Positions 38,507-49,638 of a stretch of 64,000 nt of DNA are shown piece by piece. Below the pieces are notes generated by a model that was not told the DNA's origin, did no database searches, and saw nothing but the letters and a program-made list of their open reading frames with translations. The stretch lies in assembly GCF_963583255.1 (NCBI RefSeq), contig NC_084812.1, positions 23,288,959-23,352,958 on the forward strand. The letters run 5' to 3'. This DNA is from Pyrus communis. Taxonomy: Eukaryota > Streptophyta > Magnoliopsida > Rosales > Rosaceae. How positions within the stretch are numbered: position 1 is the stretch's first letter; every line of letters starts with the position of its first letter. The translations under genes and the position numbers were made by a program.

Positions 38507-38739
38507 GCAGAGGAATGATGGTGAATGCTAGGGTTCATACTTACTTTAGAGAAGAAGCCAAGCCAAAACAATTACATTTACAATACGTTCCTTTGTGTTA
38601 TTAGGGGTTGTTTTTGTCTGTCTTGATTAAGTAAATCAAGGCCTACAAAACAAATTCCTAAATTGGCATGGCCCTCTTAAGGGTACATGGTATGGGCATA
38701 TTTCTAAATTGGTATGGACCCATTTTTTTAACATAAAAA

Positions 38740-38835
38740 AAATGTAGAAAGCAGGGTACGTACAGGGGGTTCAAACTATGAACCTTGAGGGAAGAAGCTT
38801 ACATATTTTCCACTACACTACTTGTTAGTTTGTAA
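38740..38835 (-). mobile_element. SINE-like tRNA-related fragment
   Basis: On the minus strand 'tagtgtagtggaaaatatg' (A-box-like) is followed by 'ccctcaaggttcatagtttgaaccccc' (B-box-like GTTTGAACCCC) and a short unique tail. It is short and may be truncated. Confidence 0.4.
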
Positions 38836-38899
38836 TATTCTTTCTACATTTACTAAGACGAAGGCGACGCGTCAAGGGTTTCTGGACAACGGTCTGGGA

Positions 38900-39200
38900 G
38901 CCATATCTTCACTGTGGATTTTGATAGTCGTTGGCGATTTGGAGGAACTAACCTCGTTTCAGTTGTGAAGCTTCATAACGACAACCGAGAGTGTCTTGTT
39001 TCAGCTTTGGAGCTTCATAACTTCCAGAAACTGAGCTTCAAAACTCCGTCAGAGATCGAGAGGCTGCCTTCTTTCAGCTGGGAGATTCATAACTCCCACA
39101 AACTGAGCTTCGGAACTCAACTTTAGAGCTTTAACCGAGATCGAGAGGTCTTGTTTCAGCTGTGGAGCTTCAAACGAAACTTCAGACCCAATTCTACCGA
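38900..39200. repeat. Imperfect repeat of a 'ttcagctgtggagcttcataac' unit
   Basis: The core 'gtttcagYtKtggagcttcataac' recurs at about 38957, 38998, 39074 and 39153, with 'gagatcgagagg' at 39052 and 39136. The 70-codon ORF over it (38914-39126) resembles no known protein and is probably chance reading of the repeat. Confidence 0.5.
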
Positions 39201-39645
39201 TACACTCGAATCGTTACAGCCGTTCGATGTTGGTAGGCACAAGAGAAACGCTCGTTGTAACACTACGTTGGCATTGTTACGTGCCTATTTGGAAAAAACT
39301 GTAAAATGTCCATACACAGAAAGTCACTGAAAATGTGTTTTATCCAGGCTTAAAAATTAGCTGCTGCGGGAAATTCCAATCCACTTCCTCCACAACATGC
39401 AGGCAGACTTTTGCTATGGAGTTCGATCGTTTGTAAGGGTGAGGTTTAATGATATCTTGTGGTAGTTATACAAATAGGTACAGTTATCACTTAAAATCAA
39501 ATGTATTTAGCTCTTCTCTGTTTTATTTCGACTCATATGTATCCATGTTGTGCAATCAATTAGATTTACACACAAGTATATACCAAAAACGAAGAAATAA
39601 CGCTTTTTTTTAGCGATATTATTAGTGGGTTAAATTGTTACTTGT

Positions 39646-39648
<3 letters not shown>

Positions 39649-39697
<49 letters not shown>
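39649..39697. repeat. GA microsatellite, about 23 units
   Basis: A perfect AG/GA run of about 46 bp. Likely polymorphic. Confidence 0.95.
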
Positions 39698-39699
<2 letters not shown>

Positions 39700-40185
39700 T
39701 AGTTTGGATTGAACTTACGTCAAAAATAGGTATGAGTTATATTGGCATAGGTATGATTTTTTTTTGGTGGTCAATGCGCTAAACTGCCATGTGCACGGAG
39801 AAATACCATTGAGTGAACCCAACAAAATTATGTGACAATATCTAAAAACTTGTAAAATGTAAGAAAACTGAATTACGTTCCGAAAATTCCGGCAAAACAC
39901 TGATTCCTAAAAAATCATGATTAATTTGAATATTCGAACTTGGAAAAAATTAAAAGTTATAATTTCAAATTCAACAAATTAATTACCTTTTATAATTCCA
40001 ACAAAAGTTATAATTCCCTTTTACATTTTCATTTTTATTTATTTGAAATACTCTGTTCTTACCGTCAGGTGGTTGTCAATTATTACTAGTTTCACAAGAC
40101 CGTCAAAATAAAAAGATAAATAATGTACCAAAAAATAAAATAAAATGATAAATAGGAGAAGAAATTATTAGCCCTAAGAAATTAG
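39700..40185 (+). promoter_or_regulatory. Region upstream of the MAPKKK-like gene
   Basis: AT-rich with no other gene seen. The leader of the kinase probably begins near 40180-40300 (CA-rich 'cacacacgcactcatacac' at 40298-40316). Confidence 0.35.
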
Positions 40186-41337
40186 TTGCTTGATGCTCAC
40201 GTCGTCTCTGTAGGTAGCTTCAATTCAAACCCTAGACGACCGTTAGAAGGCAGAATATCACCGACTACACGTCTCTTCAAAACCCTAAGCCACCCAACAC
40301 ACACGCACTCATACACTAGCTTGTTTGCGTTCACCACTGATTCTCCGCAACAAGTTCGAAATCATGAAAAGGAAGGCCGAAGAAGAAGAGCTGGGAGGTT
40401 GTGGGGCGACGGCGAGGAGTGGGAGAGAGGAGATTTGCTCGGAGAAGGCTGTTTCGGGTCGGTTTTTCTTGCCTTTTCCAAGAAAAACAAACCCATTGCT
40501 AGTGATCGTCCACCACTGCCTCCGGTCATGGCTGTCAAATCTGCTGAGCTTTCCCATTCCGAGTCGATTCAGCACGAGATGGAGGTTCTCAGCGACGTAA
40601 AAGGCTCCGCTTTTGTGATTGATTGCTTGGGTGAAGAAATCACAACCACTGAGGATGGCGATCAGATGGTCTACAATTTGCTGCTCGAATTTGCCGCAGG
40701 GGGAACCCTTGATGGCCTGATCAGGAGATTCAAGGGCCGGGGTTTGCCGGAATCCGATGTCATAAGTTACACAAGGTCAATTCTCCGAGGGTTGATACAC
40801 ATTCACGAGTGCGATTACGTCCACTGCGATTTAAAGCCGGAGAACATTTTGCTTGTGCCTGTTGCTAATACTGGAAGGTTTGTGGCCAAGGTTGCAGATT
40901 TGGGATTGGCTAAGAGAACCAAAGAGGATGTGGGTGGATGGAGAGGCACTCCGAGGTATACGGACCCGGATGCTTTGATGGATAATGTGCAAAATCAGTC
41001 CTCCGATATCTGGTCTGTTGGTGCCATTGTTCTTGAGATGTTAACAGGCAGCCCCCCTTGGGATGTGAAGCCCGGCTCCGATCTTGAAGACTTCTTAGAC
41101 ATGGTTTCTCAAGAAATTACCCCCAAAATTCCTCCCGGAATCTCAAGTGCGGCAAACGATTTTCTCAAGTGTTGCCTAGCCATCAATTCTTGGGAAAGGT
41201 TAACTGCTGAACAATTGTTGTTTCATCCGTTCATAGCTGAGCCACAGGCATCCGAAGCATGTCATTCTTCTCTGGGCTATGCCGTTGTTCCGAAAATTCA
41301 GCCCCCAGTGGGTTTAGTAATACCAGCCGGACTATAG
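40186..41337 (+). CDS. MAPKKK-like Ser/Thr protein kinase (MAPKKK17/18/20 group), intronless
   Basis: The kinase domain runs from WERGDLLGEG to HPFI (residues 79-350 of the 383-codon reading frame). Seen: glycine loop GEGCFGSV (86-93), catalytic Lys in AVKS (118), HCDLKPEN (213-220), DLG in place of DFG (238-240), GTPRYTDPDAL where APE is usual, and SSDIWSVGAIVLEMLTGSPPW. HCD instead of HRD is usual in plant MEKK-like MAPKKKs. The C-terminal tail is short. The only in-frame ATG upstream (40186) gives about 75 residues that look like translated leader. A better start in another frame (ATG 40364, MKRKAEEEELGG) would join the kinase frame if the G-run at 40403-40406 had one more base. The CDS may therefore be frameshifted or mis-assembled here. 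Family role: ABA/stress MAPK cascade input. Confidence 0.8.
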   Translation: MLDAHVVSVGSFNSNPRRPLEGRISPTTRLFKTLSHPTHTHSYTSLFAFTTDSPQQVRNHEKEGRRRRAGRLWGDGEEWERGDLLGEGCFGSVFLAFSKKNKPIASDRPPLPPVMAVKSAELSHSESIQHEMEVLSDVKGSAFVIDCLGEEITTTEDGDQMVYNLLLEFAAGGTLDGLIRRFKGRGLPESDVISYTRSILRGLIHIHECDYVHCDLKPENILLVPVANTGRFVAKVADLGLAKRTKEDVGGWRGTPRYTDPDALMDNVQNQSSDIWSVGAIVLEMLTGSPPWDVKPGSDLEDFLDMVSQEITPKIPPGISSAANDFLKCCLAINSWERLTAEQLLFHPFIAEPQASEACHSSLGYAVVPKIQPPVGLVIPAGL

Positions 41338-44300
41338 AAGTCCTGTGTTATGTCACAAGTGAGTACAAGTCTGGTGTTCTGATCTTTATTGTTGTAGTTC
41401 TTATTTCAAGTATGTAACCACAGAATTGCACATATATTGTAGTTTTTTCCCCCCCCTAATTTTGTCTACTTTTATTAATCCTGATTGTGCAATTGTGCAG
41501 CCATGGCCATGAATGGCTAGTTGTGGTGATTATGTTTTTTCCCAATTGTTGATTGATATTCTGTGTTTTGGCGCGTTACTAGATTTGAAGCAGAAGTTTC
41601 CCATTATCGACCTCAAAGCAGCAAAACTACATCCAGGCCCAAGATTCTGGTTAGTATGTTGTTGTTGTGAAAGTTACCATCGTAGTTTTTATCTATAATT
41701 CTTCGCTTGCTTAGGCTATAGATAGCGGAGAAGTGCCGGCAGCAAGCAGAGGCACATTAATCATATAGGACTACGCTTGAAAAGATGATTTGAGATGCTT
41801 TGCACCAGTAAGAGTGAAAAACAGCAATCTGAGTACAAGGGTTAACAGTTTCTACTTTTTTTAATTTGTAAGTCAGTTCTTATCTACCAAGAATCAAATG
41901 TAGAATGCTTTTACACAAGGAACTAAGAGTGTATTTTGTGGAATAACAGAAGATAATGAAGCCTCATCACAGAACGAAAGTATAATTATGTTGCAGAGCA
42001 GGGCTCGATAGTGTTGCAAAAGAGGACGAATAGACACCTAGATTTTGGTAGGTCTTGCTTCTAATTTTCTCTGGCAAGCTAGTCATAACTCTTGGTTGTG
42101 TTTACAACAACCCAATTTTTGTTTTAGCTTGCTAGTTCTTGTGTTTGACTTGTGTATGTTTGTTATTGGTCTGGTCTTGCCTATGTCTTAAACTACCCCA
42201 ATTTTTGCGTACTTTACTGAGAGAAGGGGAATATAAACTTACTTGTTCTTCACTTCAAAAAAATAAACTTATTTGTTCTAAATCTTGAAATATATCTAAA
42301 ATTTAAATGCTTATCCGCTTTTTTAAACGTGATTTGGTTGATTCAAAAGATAAAATGAGGATCACTTGTGATATTTTCGTGATGCTTAAAGCTTAAAGCT
42401 TTTGGTTCTTCCTTTGTTCCTTCTGTTGCTTCTTTTGTTTGGTGGCTCTCTATCTGCAGTATAGTAGGTGCCATTTTCTCTGTTTGGCTTGCAGATTTCA
42501 GTGGTCTTCTCTGTTTCTTTCCTTCTAGGTCAGCATTTGATCCTGACATATGGTAAAACAATTATTGGTCATCACCATAACTCTCATCACTCTTTGGATA
42601 CAGAGAAGGCTGCTATTCTGGAGTCCAAGAGGACTGTTACGTATGATCCGTATTCCACACTATCTTATTGGAATAAAGTCACTGTTATCTGCAATTTCAC
42701 CAGTGTCAGCTGCAATAAACTGCATTGTCCTGCAGAACTTCTTCTGCAAGTGTTAAGAACTTGTAGGGCAGCCTTCACCTGCCATTTCTAAATCTAACAT
42801 TACTTCTCAACTTACTTAATTTCTTTCACTAGCTGATACTTTGTTACTGAGTTTTTGACTTGTTTACACTTGTTTGGTTGGGCACTAAACCTTTTGTTCA
42901 ACAATCCCAAGTTAATTTAGCACATTTTGCAGAAAAGTAAATCATGAAAAGTAGCAAATACGAGGAGGTGAAAAACATAAAAATGATAAGATTATGTAGC
43001 TAAGAGAAGTTGGAATTCAGAATGCTGTTATAGTTGGAGCCCCGACCCTCATTTTGAAATTAATCACTAAGATTTGATGAAAAAAGGAATATTAACATAT
43101 TTGGTGGTTGAAAATGATAAAAAATGATCGATTGTGGTGTTTAGTTATGTCATTTTTTGTAGCAAAGTTTTGGACTTCTGAATGCAATAATAGTTACTTG
43201 TTTCTCAAAATAGAATCAATGAAATTAGATGAAAAGGTGGTTTAGAAGAGTTGGATTATAGAAGCAAATCTGCTTTCTTTGCTGAAAGGGTAGCTATCGT
43301 ATTGTTCTGCACTCCAGTAGTTTTAACTTTTAACTTTTAATTCCTTTATTTTCTCCAACTAATCCATGGATTTGCACAAAGGATTCAAAATTTTGTATCC
43401 GAAGTTTGTTTAGTTATTGTTAGTCTTATTATTGCAGGCACTATTATGGTCTTGCCTAACTATTGAATTTTAGCATTCAAAGTGGAGCAGTTGGTTCATT
43501 ATTTCTCTTCCATGTCGTTGCTTGGGTCCTAAATCTTCCAATTTGTTGCAGCGTCCTTCTACCAGATTAGTTTTTCCCATGTTCTTAATTACTGACCTTT
43601 TTTTTGGCCTTGCAGGATCATATGGACGCCTAGCTTTTGGTTGGTCTTGATCCTAACTTTCTTTTGGCAAGCTAGTAGTAACTTTTTCCTTCTTTTTTTT
43701 TTCCTTCTATTCCGTTTTCAATGACCCTAATTTTTGCCTACTTTGCTTAAAGAAGATTATACAATTGTTTGTCCTAAATCCCGAAAGGTCGCTAAAATTT
43801 AAATACTCGTCTACATTTCTTAAAACATGATTTAATGGATGGAAAGTTAGAGGTGGTAAAAGGTGCAAATGATGTTTTTGAACTTCTGAGACCAATTATA
43901 TAGTTAACCTCTTTATTAAAACAGAACCGCTGAGATTTGATTCTGCAGGTTTTGATCTGTCTCTCTAGCGTGCACAATAGTAGGTGCTATGCTTGGAGTA
44001 TGGTTTTTCATGATGTTTAAAGCTATGATCTTTTTTGTTTAAGTTGTTGAGAGTACGAATCCCACATCAAGGAAAGGAAGAACCTTGCATGTGCTTGTAA
44101 GTAATTGGGCTACTCTCTATATTGTCAATTGGTTTTATCGTGGATCCTCAACTTCTTTCATGAAAGCGGCTCACTGTCTGCAAAATAGTAGTTTTAATTC
44201 ATTCTTGTGTTTCCAGATTGCAGCAGTCTCCTAATCTATTGGCTTTCGGTTCGCTGCCAATGTGATGTTGTCTCTGTTTTGGCTTGAAGTATCTCACTTA

Positions 44301-44662
44301 ATGTATTCAATCTGAAACGGTAATCCTAACTCTTGTTATTGTTTTCAACAACCCAACTTTTGCCAATTTTTGCTTTAGATTGCTGGTTCTGTATTGACTT
44401 GTTTACATCTGTCGTACGTAGGTTTTGTCTTAAATCTATATGTATTTTCAACAAACCCGACTTTTGCTTACTTAGAGAAGAAGAGTATATAATTCTTTGT
44501 CCTAAATCTTGAAAAGACTACAGCTTAATAACGCATCTGCTTTTTTAAAACGTGATTTGGTGTTTGAAAAAAACATGATTTAGAGGATGCAAACTATAAA
44601 AAATGATGGATTTAACGTTAATCAAGTCATTTTTTGTAGCAAAGTTTTCGATTTGAAGTCTC
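41338..44662. repeat. Three decayed copies of the kinase 3' flank
   Basis: A roughly 250-450 bp module recurs at about 42010-42480, 43600-44030 and 44325-44570. Shared pieces are 'ctctggcaagctagtMataac', 'caacaacccaaYttttg', 'tttgcNtacttNNcttagagaag', 'tgtcctaaatcttgaaa' and 'cttttttaaaacRtgattt'. 43060-43180 and 44560-44655 share 'tcattttttgtagcaaagtttt'. No complete gene is seen. This looks like serial tandem duplication around the kinase locus followed by decay. Confidence 0.6.
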
Positions 44663-44689
44663 TTGAGTGATTATGGCGATTGTAGTGAT

Positions 44690-44960
44690 GTCACTATAAT
44701 GTTTGATCACGTATCTAGTCCCAAAATCCCTGCAAAAATTTCAAGTGTAGTTAGGGACCTTCTTAAGAGTTGCCTTAGCACGAGGTCTTGCGAAAGGTTA
44801 ACTGCTGAGAAGCTATTACTTCATCCATTTGTTTGCTCGACCGCAACCATCAAAATCAGCTAGTCGTACGAAGATGGAGGTGGTGAGATCTTTGAGCCAT
44901 GCAGGTTTTTACAAAAGCTCCGTCGTTGTTCCGAGAATTCCGCTCCACCGGCACCGGGTT
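44690..44960 (+). pseudogene. Truncated MAPKKK-like kinase 3' fragment
   Basis: The frame gives FDHVSSPKIPAKISSVVRDLLKSCLSTRSCERLTAEKLLLHPFV. This aligns with DMVSQEITPKIPPGISSAANDFLKCCLAINSWERLTAEQLLFHPFI of the kinase at 40-41 kb. It then hits a stop at 44861-44863. Beyond it, another frame recalls the SSLGYAVVPKIQPP tail (about 44898-44945). The catalytic lobes are missing, so it is a relic of a tandem kinase duplicate. Confidence 0.8.
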
Positions 44961-45420
44961 CTGAGATAGCAGCTGGGTTTATACAAGTTTGATTTGAGAA
45001 AGTAGAATGTGCAATGGCTCCGTGTACCACCAGCTTGGTGTTATTATTTTGAACTCTTGAGTGTGAGGAGGGCTTGCTTGTAATGAGGGATGGTATTGTG
45101 AGTAATGACGGTGTTGCGATCATGATTAGGATGAATGAGTGAATATTATATTCTTATGTATTCAAATTCTTCACCTGCCGTTAATGAGGTTTGGCTGTGC
45201 AAGTGAAAGGTTTTAAGTCCGGATTTCTTGAATGACAAATTCGATAACAACTTAAATGGTTGACACATTATTTGACTTACCCCAAATTTCTTCGCCAACC
45301 TAGGGTAAATAATACAGTTGTATTGGAAAAACAAGAAAGTAAAATTCGGAAAAATTATTAAGGGTAAGATACATTTTACACGTCAATTTTGGGTCAAATA
45401 ACAAACTTATATCTCATTTT
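44961..45420. other. Intergenic, no gene seen
   Basis: No protein-like ORF and no repeat recognised. Confidence 0.4.
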
Positions 45421-45836
45421 TCAAACATTGCAACGTCATACATTAGCTTATGAAATAGTTACAATGTCAAACCTCCATCCCTTTCTTCATCAATTTGTCT
45501 GTTAACTACTGATGTGGCAGGCACCCACTCATAAATTACAATTTTTTTTATTAAAATTAATGAAAAAGAATTTATCCCCGAGAATTCCTTCTTCTTTCTC
45601 ACCTGTCGGGATGTTTTGTTAGGGTTTTTGATAATTTTTTTTTTTTTGGTTTGGGAACTATAACGAAGGCTGCAAAAACATTCTTAATATATTAATATTA
45701 ATTAATTTCTCAATGCAGTTGGGTGAAAGTAGGCCCACGATTGCGATGTCAGCAGTTAACATACTAACAGACAAAGAGAAGAAAGTCCAACATTGTAATG
45801 AACTCGTAAGTTGATATGTGACATTACAATGTTCAA
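45420..45836. mobile_element. MITE with about 115-bp inverted arms
   Basis: The left arm 45422-45535 and the reverse complement of the right arm 45716-45834 align in order. Shared pieces are 'aacattgYaaYgtcaYa', 'tYacaatgt', 'tttgtctgttaRta', 'gttaactRctgaYRt' and 'ggcMcMc'. The centre is AT-rich and non-coding. Confidence 0.7.
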
Positions 45837-45839
45837 GAG

Positions 45840-46770
45840 AATGACAATCTCAAATTGGGATATCAACTTCCCCTTCCAAAAACCTGCATCTCTCTCTCTT
45901 CGAAAGCATACCGCATATGGTATATTTTTTGCAGAATTTCTAAACCGCTATGCTGGGAACTACACCAGCCCAATTACCCAGAAAGCTAAACTGAGAAACA
46001 CATTCTTCACCTAATTGTAACCATTCCTCATTTATGGGCAACGCCAAGGAACTAGCAACTGCCACTCTAGAAGATGACCAAACGTCGCCGAGGTCAATCT
46101 CGAAACTTCTAATAGTATCATTGCAGAATAGAAGTAGAACCTCCTGCAGAACATAAAACATATCACTGCTCTAGGGATACTATAACACACCAAATGTGTA
46201 AATCCAGGGGTATAATGTCCACAAATCTCTTAAATTGATGAAGGGCTAACATCTAAACGGCCAGACGAAACTAAACTTTGATGAACAAAGTAGTTGCCTG
46301 GTCATGACTCACCCGAGTCATCGCCAGAAATATCAATTAGTTTGGTTTAGCTAAAGCTGAATATGTCATGAAAAGAACTTTTGGGTCCGGTTGTACAAGG
46401 ATGATATAAGTAAGGAAACGTCGAACTGTGTCTACATGGACCTCCAAACTTCAGTACAACAAATGGGTTACGATCAGAGCAAACGTTAACAATGAATAAT
46501 CAAGAAGTAACTAAACTATAATTCCATCCATTTGTTTCCTAACACAAGTACGTGACTTGCCCAGTAAAAACAGAGCAATACTATCCTATAACAGCATCTC
46601 ATAATATTATTTATTAGAAATTCAAGCAGATTCCAAATACGACGTTTCATGAATCCGTAGCATAAGCATCTTCTTACACATATATCCTAGATTGCATTTA
46701 TGAATTGCCATGCAGAGAGTTTTTATATAAGAAAAAAAGATGGGAACTTAAAGTACGCAGGCATGCCTCC
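45840..46770. other. Intergenic between MITE and SUVH 3' end
   Basis: No gene is supported. The distal part probably includes SUVH 3' UTR sequence. Confidence 0.35.
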
Positions 46771-46774
46771 CCTA

Positions 46775-47044
46775 AAGATTGAAAGATAAACAAAATCACA
46801 GTCATGTTAAGTTCAAAAGCATATAACATGATGGAGATTCCAGACTTTAACCAGGATCATGTTTGTCGGCACCATGATAGTCTGTTGTTGGAACCTAATC
46901 CATCGACCAGAAATTGAAAGACAAAACAACAAACTACAGCTATGCTACATTCAAAAACATTTAAACAAGATGAAGTTCCAGTTATTCGAACCAGGATCAT
47001 GTTTGTTGGCACTGCATCCGCCTGTTTTAGAACCTACACGATCA
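46775..47044 (-). repeat. Tandem duplication of about 135 bp at the SUVH stop codon and 3' UTR
   Basis: 46775-46908 and 46909-47044 align over their whole length. Shared pieces are 'attgaaagaYaaa', 'caRttcaaaaRcat', 'agatgRagRttccag', 'aaccaggatcatgtttgtYggcac' and 'gaacctaNNccatcgacca'. The edge of the unit falls at the SUVH stop codon (47042-47044). Confidence 0.75.
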
Positions 47045-49111
47045 ACCAAAATAACCCCGGCATTTTGACGATCCACATAAGCATTTATTCTTCCTGTTGG
47101 GTCCACTGTTACCGCCAGCTTCATTAGAGCTTGAACTCCCATAATCATATGTCAACTCTGTCATCGGGGGAACGTGTCTGATGGCATAAAAAGCAATATG
47201 GACAAAAGACTGATTGTTGTGCTCATATACAACTGGTTGCCAAAAAACATTTGGTGAGCAGCTGTGATTAATGAACCGACCTACATTCCCAACATTCTTG
47301 GCACTTATGATCAGGCGATACGGAATGTTATACTCCTCAACATCATTAGGACTCTCCTCTATTAATCCAGGTTCATAACTCCACTTGAATGATTCATAAT
47401 CACGGCCTGTGTCAAAAATATATTCATCATTTTCCCCTCCCTCCTCTTTCTGTTTTAACTTCGCTTCATCTATAACCTCACCAGCATACTCACAAATAAA
47501 AGCACCAGCACGAATAGAATCCCATGACCGGAGGCCCCATCCCCTATCCTTTGTCTTAAACACTTCCAGCCGGAATTTTACACCAGTTTGGGATACTCGG
47601 TTTTTGCAGTTGGGAGTGCATGGACACGTAGGACCACATTCATGTAACAATTGTTTACGGCCTACTAGAATCCCATTGCTAGTATAAGGAAAATCACCTC
47701 CATTTTTCTGAATGCAAGAGCAATTCGTATCACCTGGCTGGCATGCACTGCGGCAATTGCATCCAAAAGAAGGTGGCATTAGACTGAATGATTTAGTATA
47801 TTTGAGCGTAGGGAAATAAGTGAAAGAAACCAGCGCCTTCTCATTATCAACCTCATTTACAAGGGAAACAGGTACAGGTTCAGTCCCTGAAGTGAGGTCT
47901 TGAAGAACAAGTCCAGCCCTTGAGGAAAAACCATCCTTCCACTTACGAATGGCTTGCCAAACTGCAAAAGCTGGTGGCTGTCCAGGCACCCTCAACAACT
48001 TGTACTTGAATATATTGCAACCAGCTTTCCCCCTTTCTGTCCATGACTCATGAACTTTATATAGGCCATCATAGACATAGATCTTTATTGTTGAACTAAC
48101 ATCATCTTTCACGCCCCGAATCACTCGTACTTCATTTCCATGATGCAAGCTTCTCTGAAGAGCAAGATTACCCCTTTCAAGCTTCTGATCAGCAACCTCC
48201 CTATCTTTGTCTTTGCTGTTGCTATTTCCACCCTGACCACTGTATATCAAGACATCGCTGGCCTCTGCCTCATCATCATAGCCCCCTGAAGAAACAATGC
48301 TTAAGGCCACTGGATCTTTGTCACCATCACCATTGCCAGTCATGTAGTCAATTCCAGCCATAGATGGAGCATGTAATCCGACTGCACACATTTCCATTCG
48401 GAAAAAGAAAATGTCGCCAATCTCAACTCCAGGGATAACCCCAACTCTCCTCCTCATGTTTGTCCGAACCTTTTTGCTCATCACGATGCCACCAGCTTTC
48501 AAATCTGCACGCTTAATAACCCCAGTTTTCGATTCCTTGTTATCTTCAATCTGGCATATCCTTCTCCGGAGTGCATCAAAATTCATGAGCACATAATTAA
48601 CCAACTCCCTGTTACCATCTTCAATTTGAAATGAACTCATAACAGAAACAAAGGTCACACCTGACCCATTGTTTGTTAACGAATCACCATCTCCATTTTT
48701 CTTGGTCTTCTTCCGAGATGAACTAGCTTTTGTGGTCTTCTTTCGAGACGAACTAGAACCTACATGAGGATCAAAGTACCCATCTCCATTGGAATCCTCT
48801 GGAAAGTCATCGGCGCCAGATGAGGCTGGGGCTCTATATGACCGGATAGGAGCGGGCATGGGACCGGTTGGCGTCCTCATCTCACTATTTAGATCAGGTG
48901 AGGCCTGGTAGCTTGGCGGTAAACCAAATGGGTAAAACGGAGGAAACCCATTAGGGGTATTGCCAAAGGGAGGCATGCCCGGAAAGGATGGGGCCTGAGA
49001 CGCAGCCGGGAACACCGGCATCAAACTACGCAAAGGTCTAACATCCAAAACCCTTGACTTATCAAACCCAGCTGAAGGAGGAACGAAGTTTTGGCTGGAC
49101 CCTCCTTCCAT
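47042..49111 (-). CDS. SUVH1-like: SUVH1/SUVH3-type SRA-SET histone methyltransferase homologue, intronless
   Basis: I chose the ATG at 49109-49111 (MEGGSSQNF, usual SUVH1-type start) over one nine codons upstream; it gives 689 aa. Order: Pro-rich N-terminus (about 30-100); a basic SSSRKKTTKASSSRKKTKK stretch (about 119-138); the SRA/YDG domain (about 222-382, GVIPGVEIGDIFFFRMEMCAVGLHAPSMAGIDYM); Cys-rich pre-SET (about 450-505, CNCRSACQPGDTNCSC, CGPTCPC, CKNR); SET (about 512-658, GWGLRSW, RFINHSCSPN, ELTYDYG); and post-SET CLCGSSKCRGYFG. The catalytic NHSC and YDYG motifs are intact. The family binds methylated DNA through SRA and acts on H3K9; Arabidopsis SUVH1 and SUVH3 act as methyl-readers that promote expression. 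A 5'-UTR intron is likely, with GTGAGT donor at about 49538 on the minus strand. Confidence 0.93.
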   Translation of the reverse strand: MEGGSSQNFVPPSAGFDKSRVLDVRPLRSLMPVFPAASQAPSFPGMPPFGNTPNGFPPFYPFGLPPSYQASPDLNSEMRTPTGPMPAPIRSYRAPASSGADDFPEDSNGDGYFDPHVGSSSSRKKTTKASSSRKKTKKNGDGDSLTNNGSGVTFVSVMSSFQIEDGNRELVNYVLMNFDALRRRICQIEDNKESKTGVIKRADLKAGGIVMSKKVRTNMRRRVGVIPGVEIGDIFFFRMEMCAVGLHAPSMAGIDYMTGNGDGDKDPVALSIVSSGGYDDEAEASDVLIYSGQGGNSNSKDKDREVADQKLERGNLALQRSLHHGNEVRVIRGVKDDVSSTIKIYVYDGLYKVHESWTERGKAGCNIFKYKLLRVPGQPPAFAVWQAIRKWKDGFSSRAGLVLQDLTSGTEPVPVSLVNEVDNEKALVSFTYFPTLKYTKSFSLMPPSFGCNCRSACQPGDTNCSCIQKNGGDFPYTSNGILVGRKQLLHECGPTCPCTPNCKNRVSQTGVKFRLEVFKTKDRGWGLRSWDSIRAGAFICEYAGEVIDEAKLKQKEEGGENDEYIFDTGRDYESFKWSYEPGLIEESPNDVEEYNIPYRLIISAKNVGNVGRFINHSCSPNVFWQPVVYEHNNQSFVHIAFYAIRHVPPMTELTYDYGSSSSNEAGGNSGPNRKNKCLCGSSKCRGYFG

Positions 49112-49603
49112 TACAAACCCTTGTTCACAAATCAACACAAAACCAAAGTTTTTCGCTTTTTCGACAAACTCGAAAATCCCTTTTCCTTAATTTATCTTCC
49201 TTCAACTTCTGGGTTCTTGTGATGGTTCTCTAAACTCTAAGCCCCAATTTCATCATCTTTTTTTTTCAGAGAAAAAAAATAGAAATTTTCACTTTAGACA
49301 TGGATCTCTGCAAGAAAACATCACAAACGACGCTGCACATTACTTAAAAGTTTCATAATTTAAAGAGCACAGAAAAACTCGAGCTGAAATCTACAGAAAA
49401 TGAGATCTAGAACATGGTACTGAGATGGGTATTTGGCTAAGATTTAAAATATTGGCCAGAAATATTCAAAATTAAGCATCGGATTTACATGCATGAAAGC
49501 TTCGGTGGGAAAACAAGAATTGCAAAACCATTGTCACTCACCTCTTTTGCATTTTCAGTTGAGAGCTGGTTATTTCTCCGTTGGCGACTTTCACTTTCAG
49601 AGT

Positions 49604-49638
<35 letters not shown>

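Noticed and set aside
38914..39126. 70-codon ORF as a gene
   Set aside because: It covers an imperfect DNA repeat, has no homologue I recognise, and has no gene structure around it.
42468..42791. 107-codon plus-strand ORF
   Set aside because: It lies in the decayed kinase-flank repeats and resembles no protein family.
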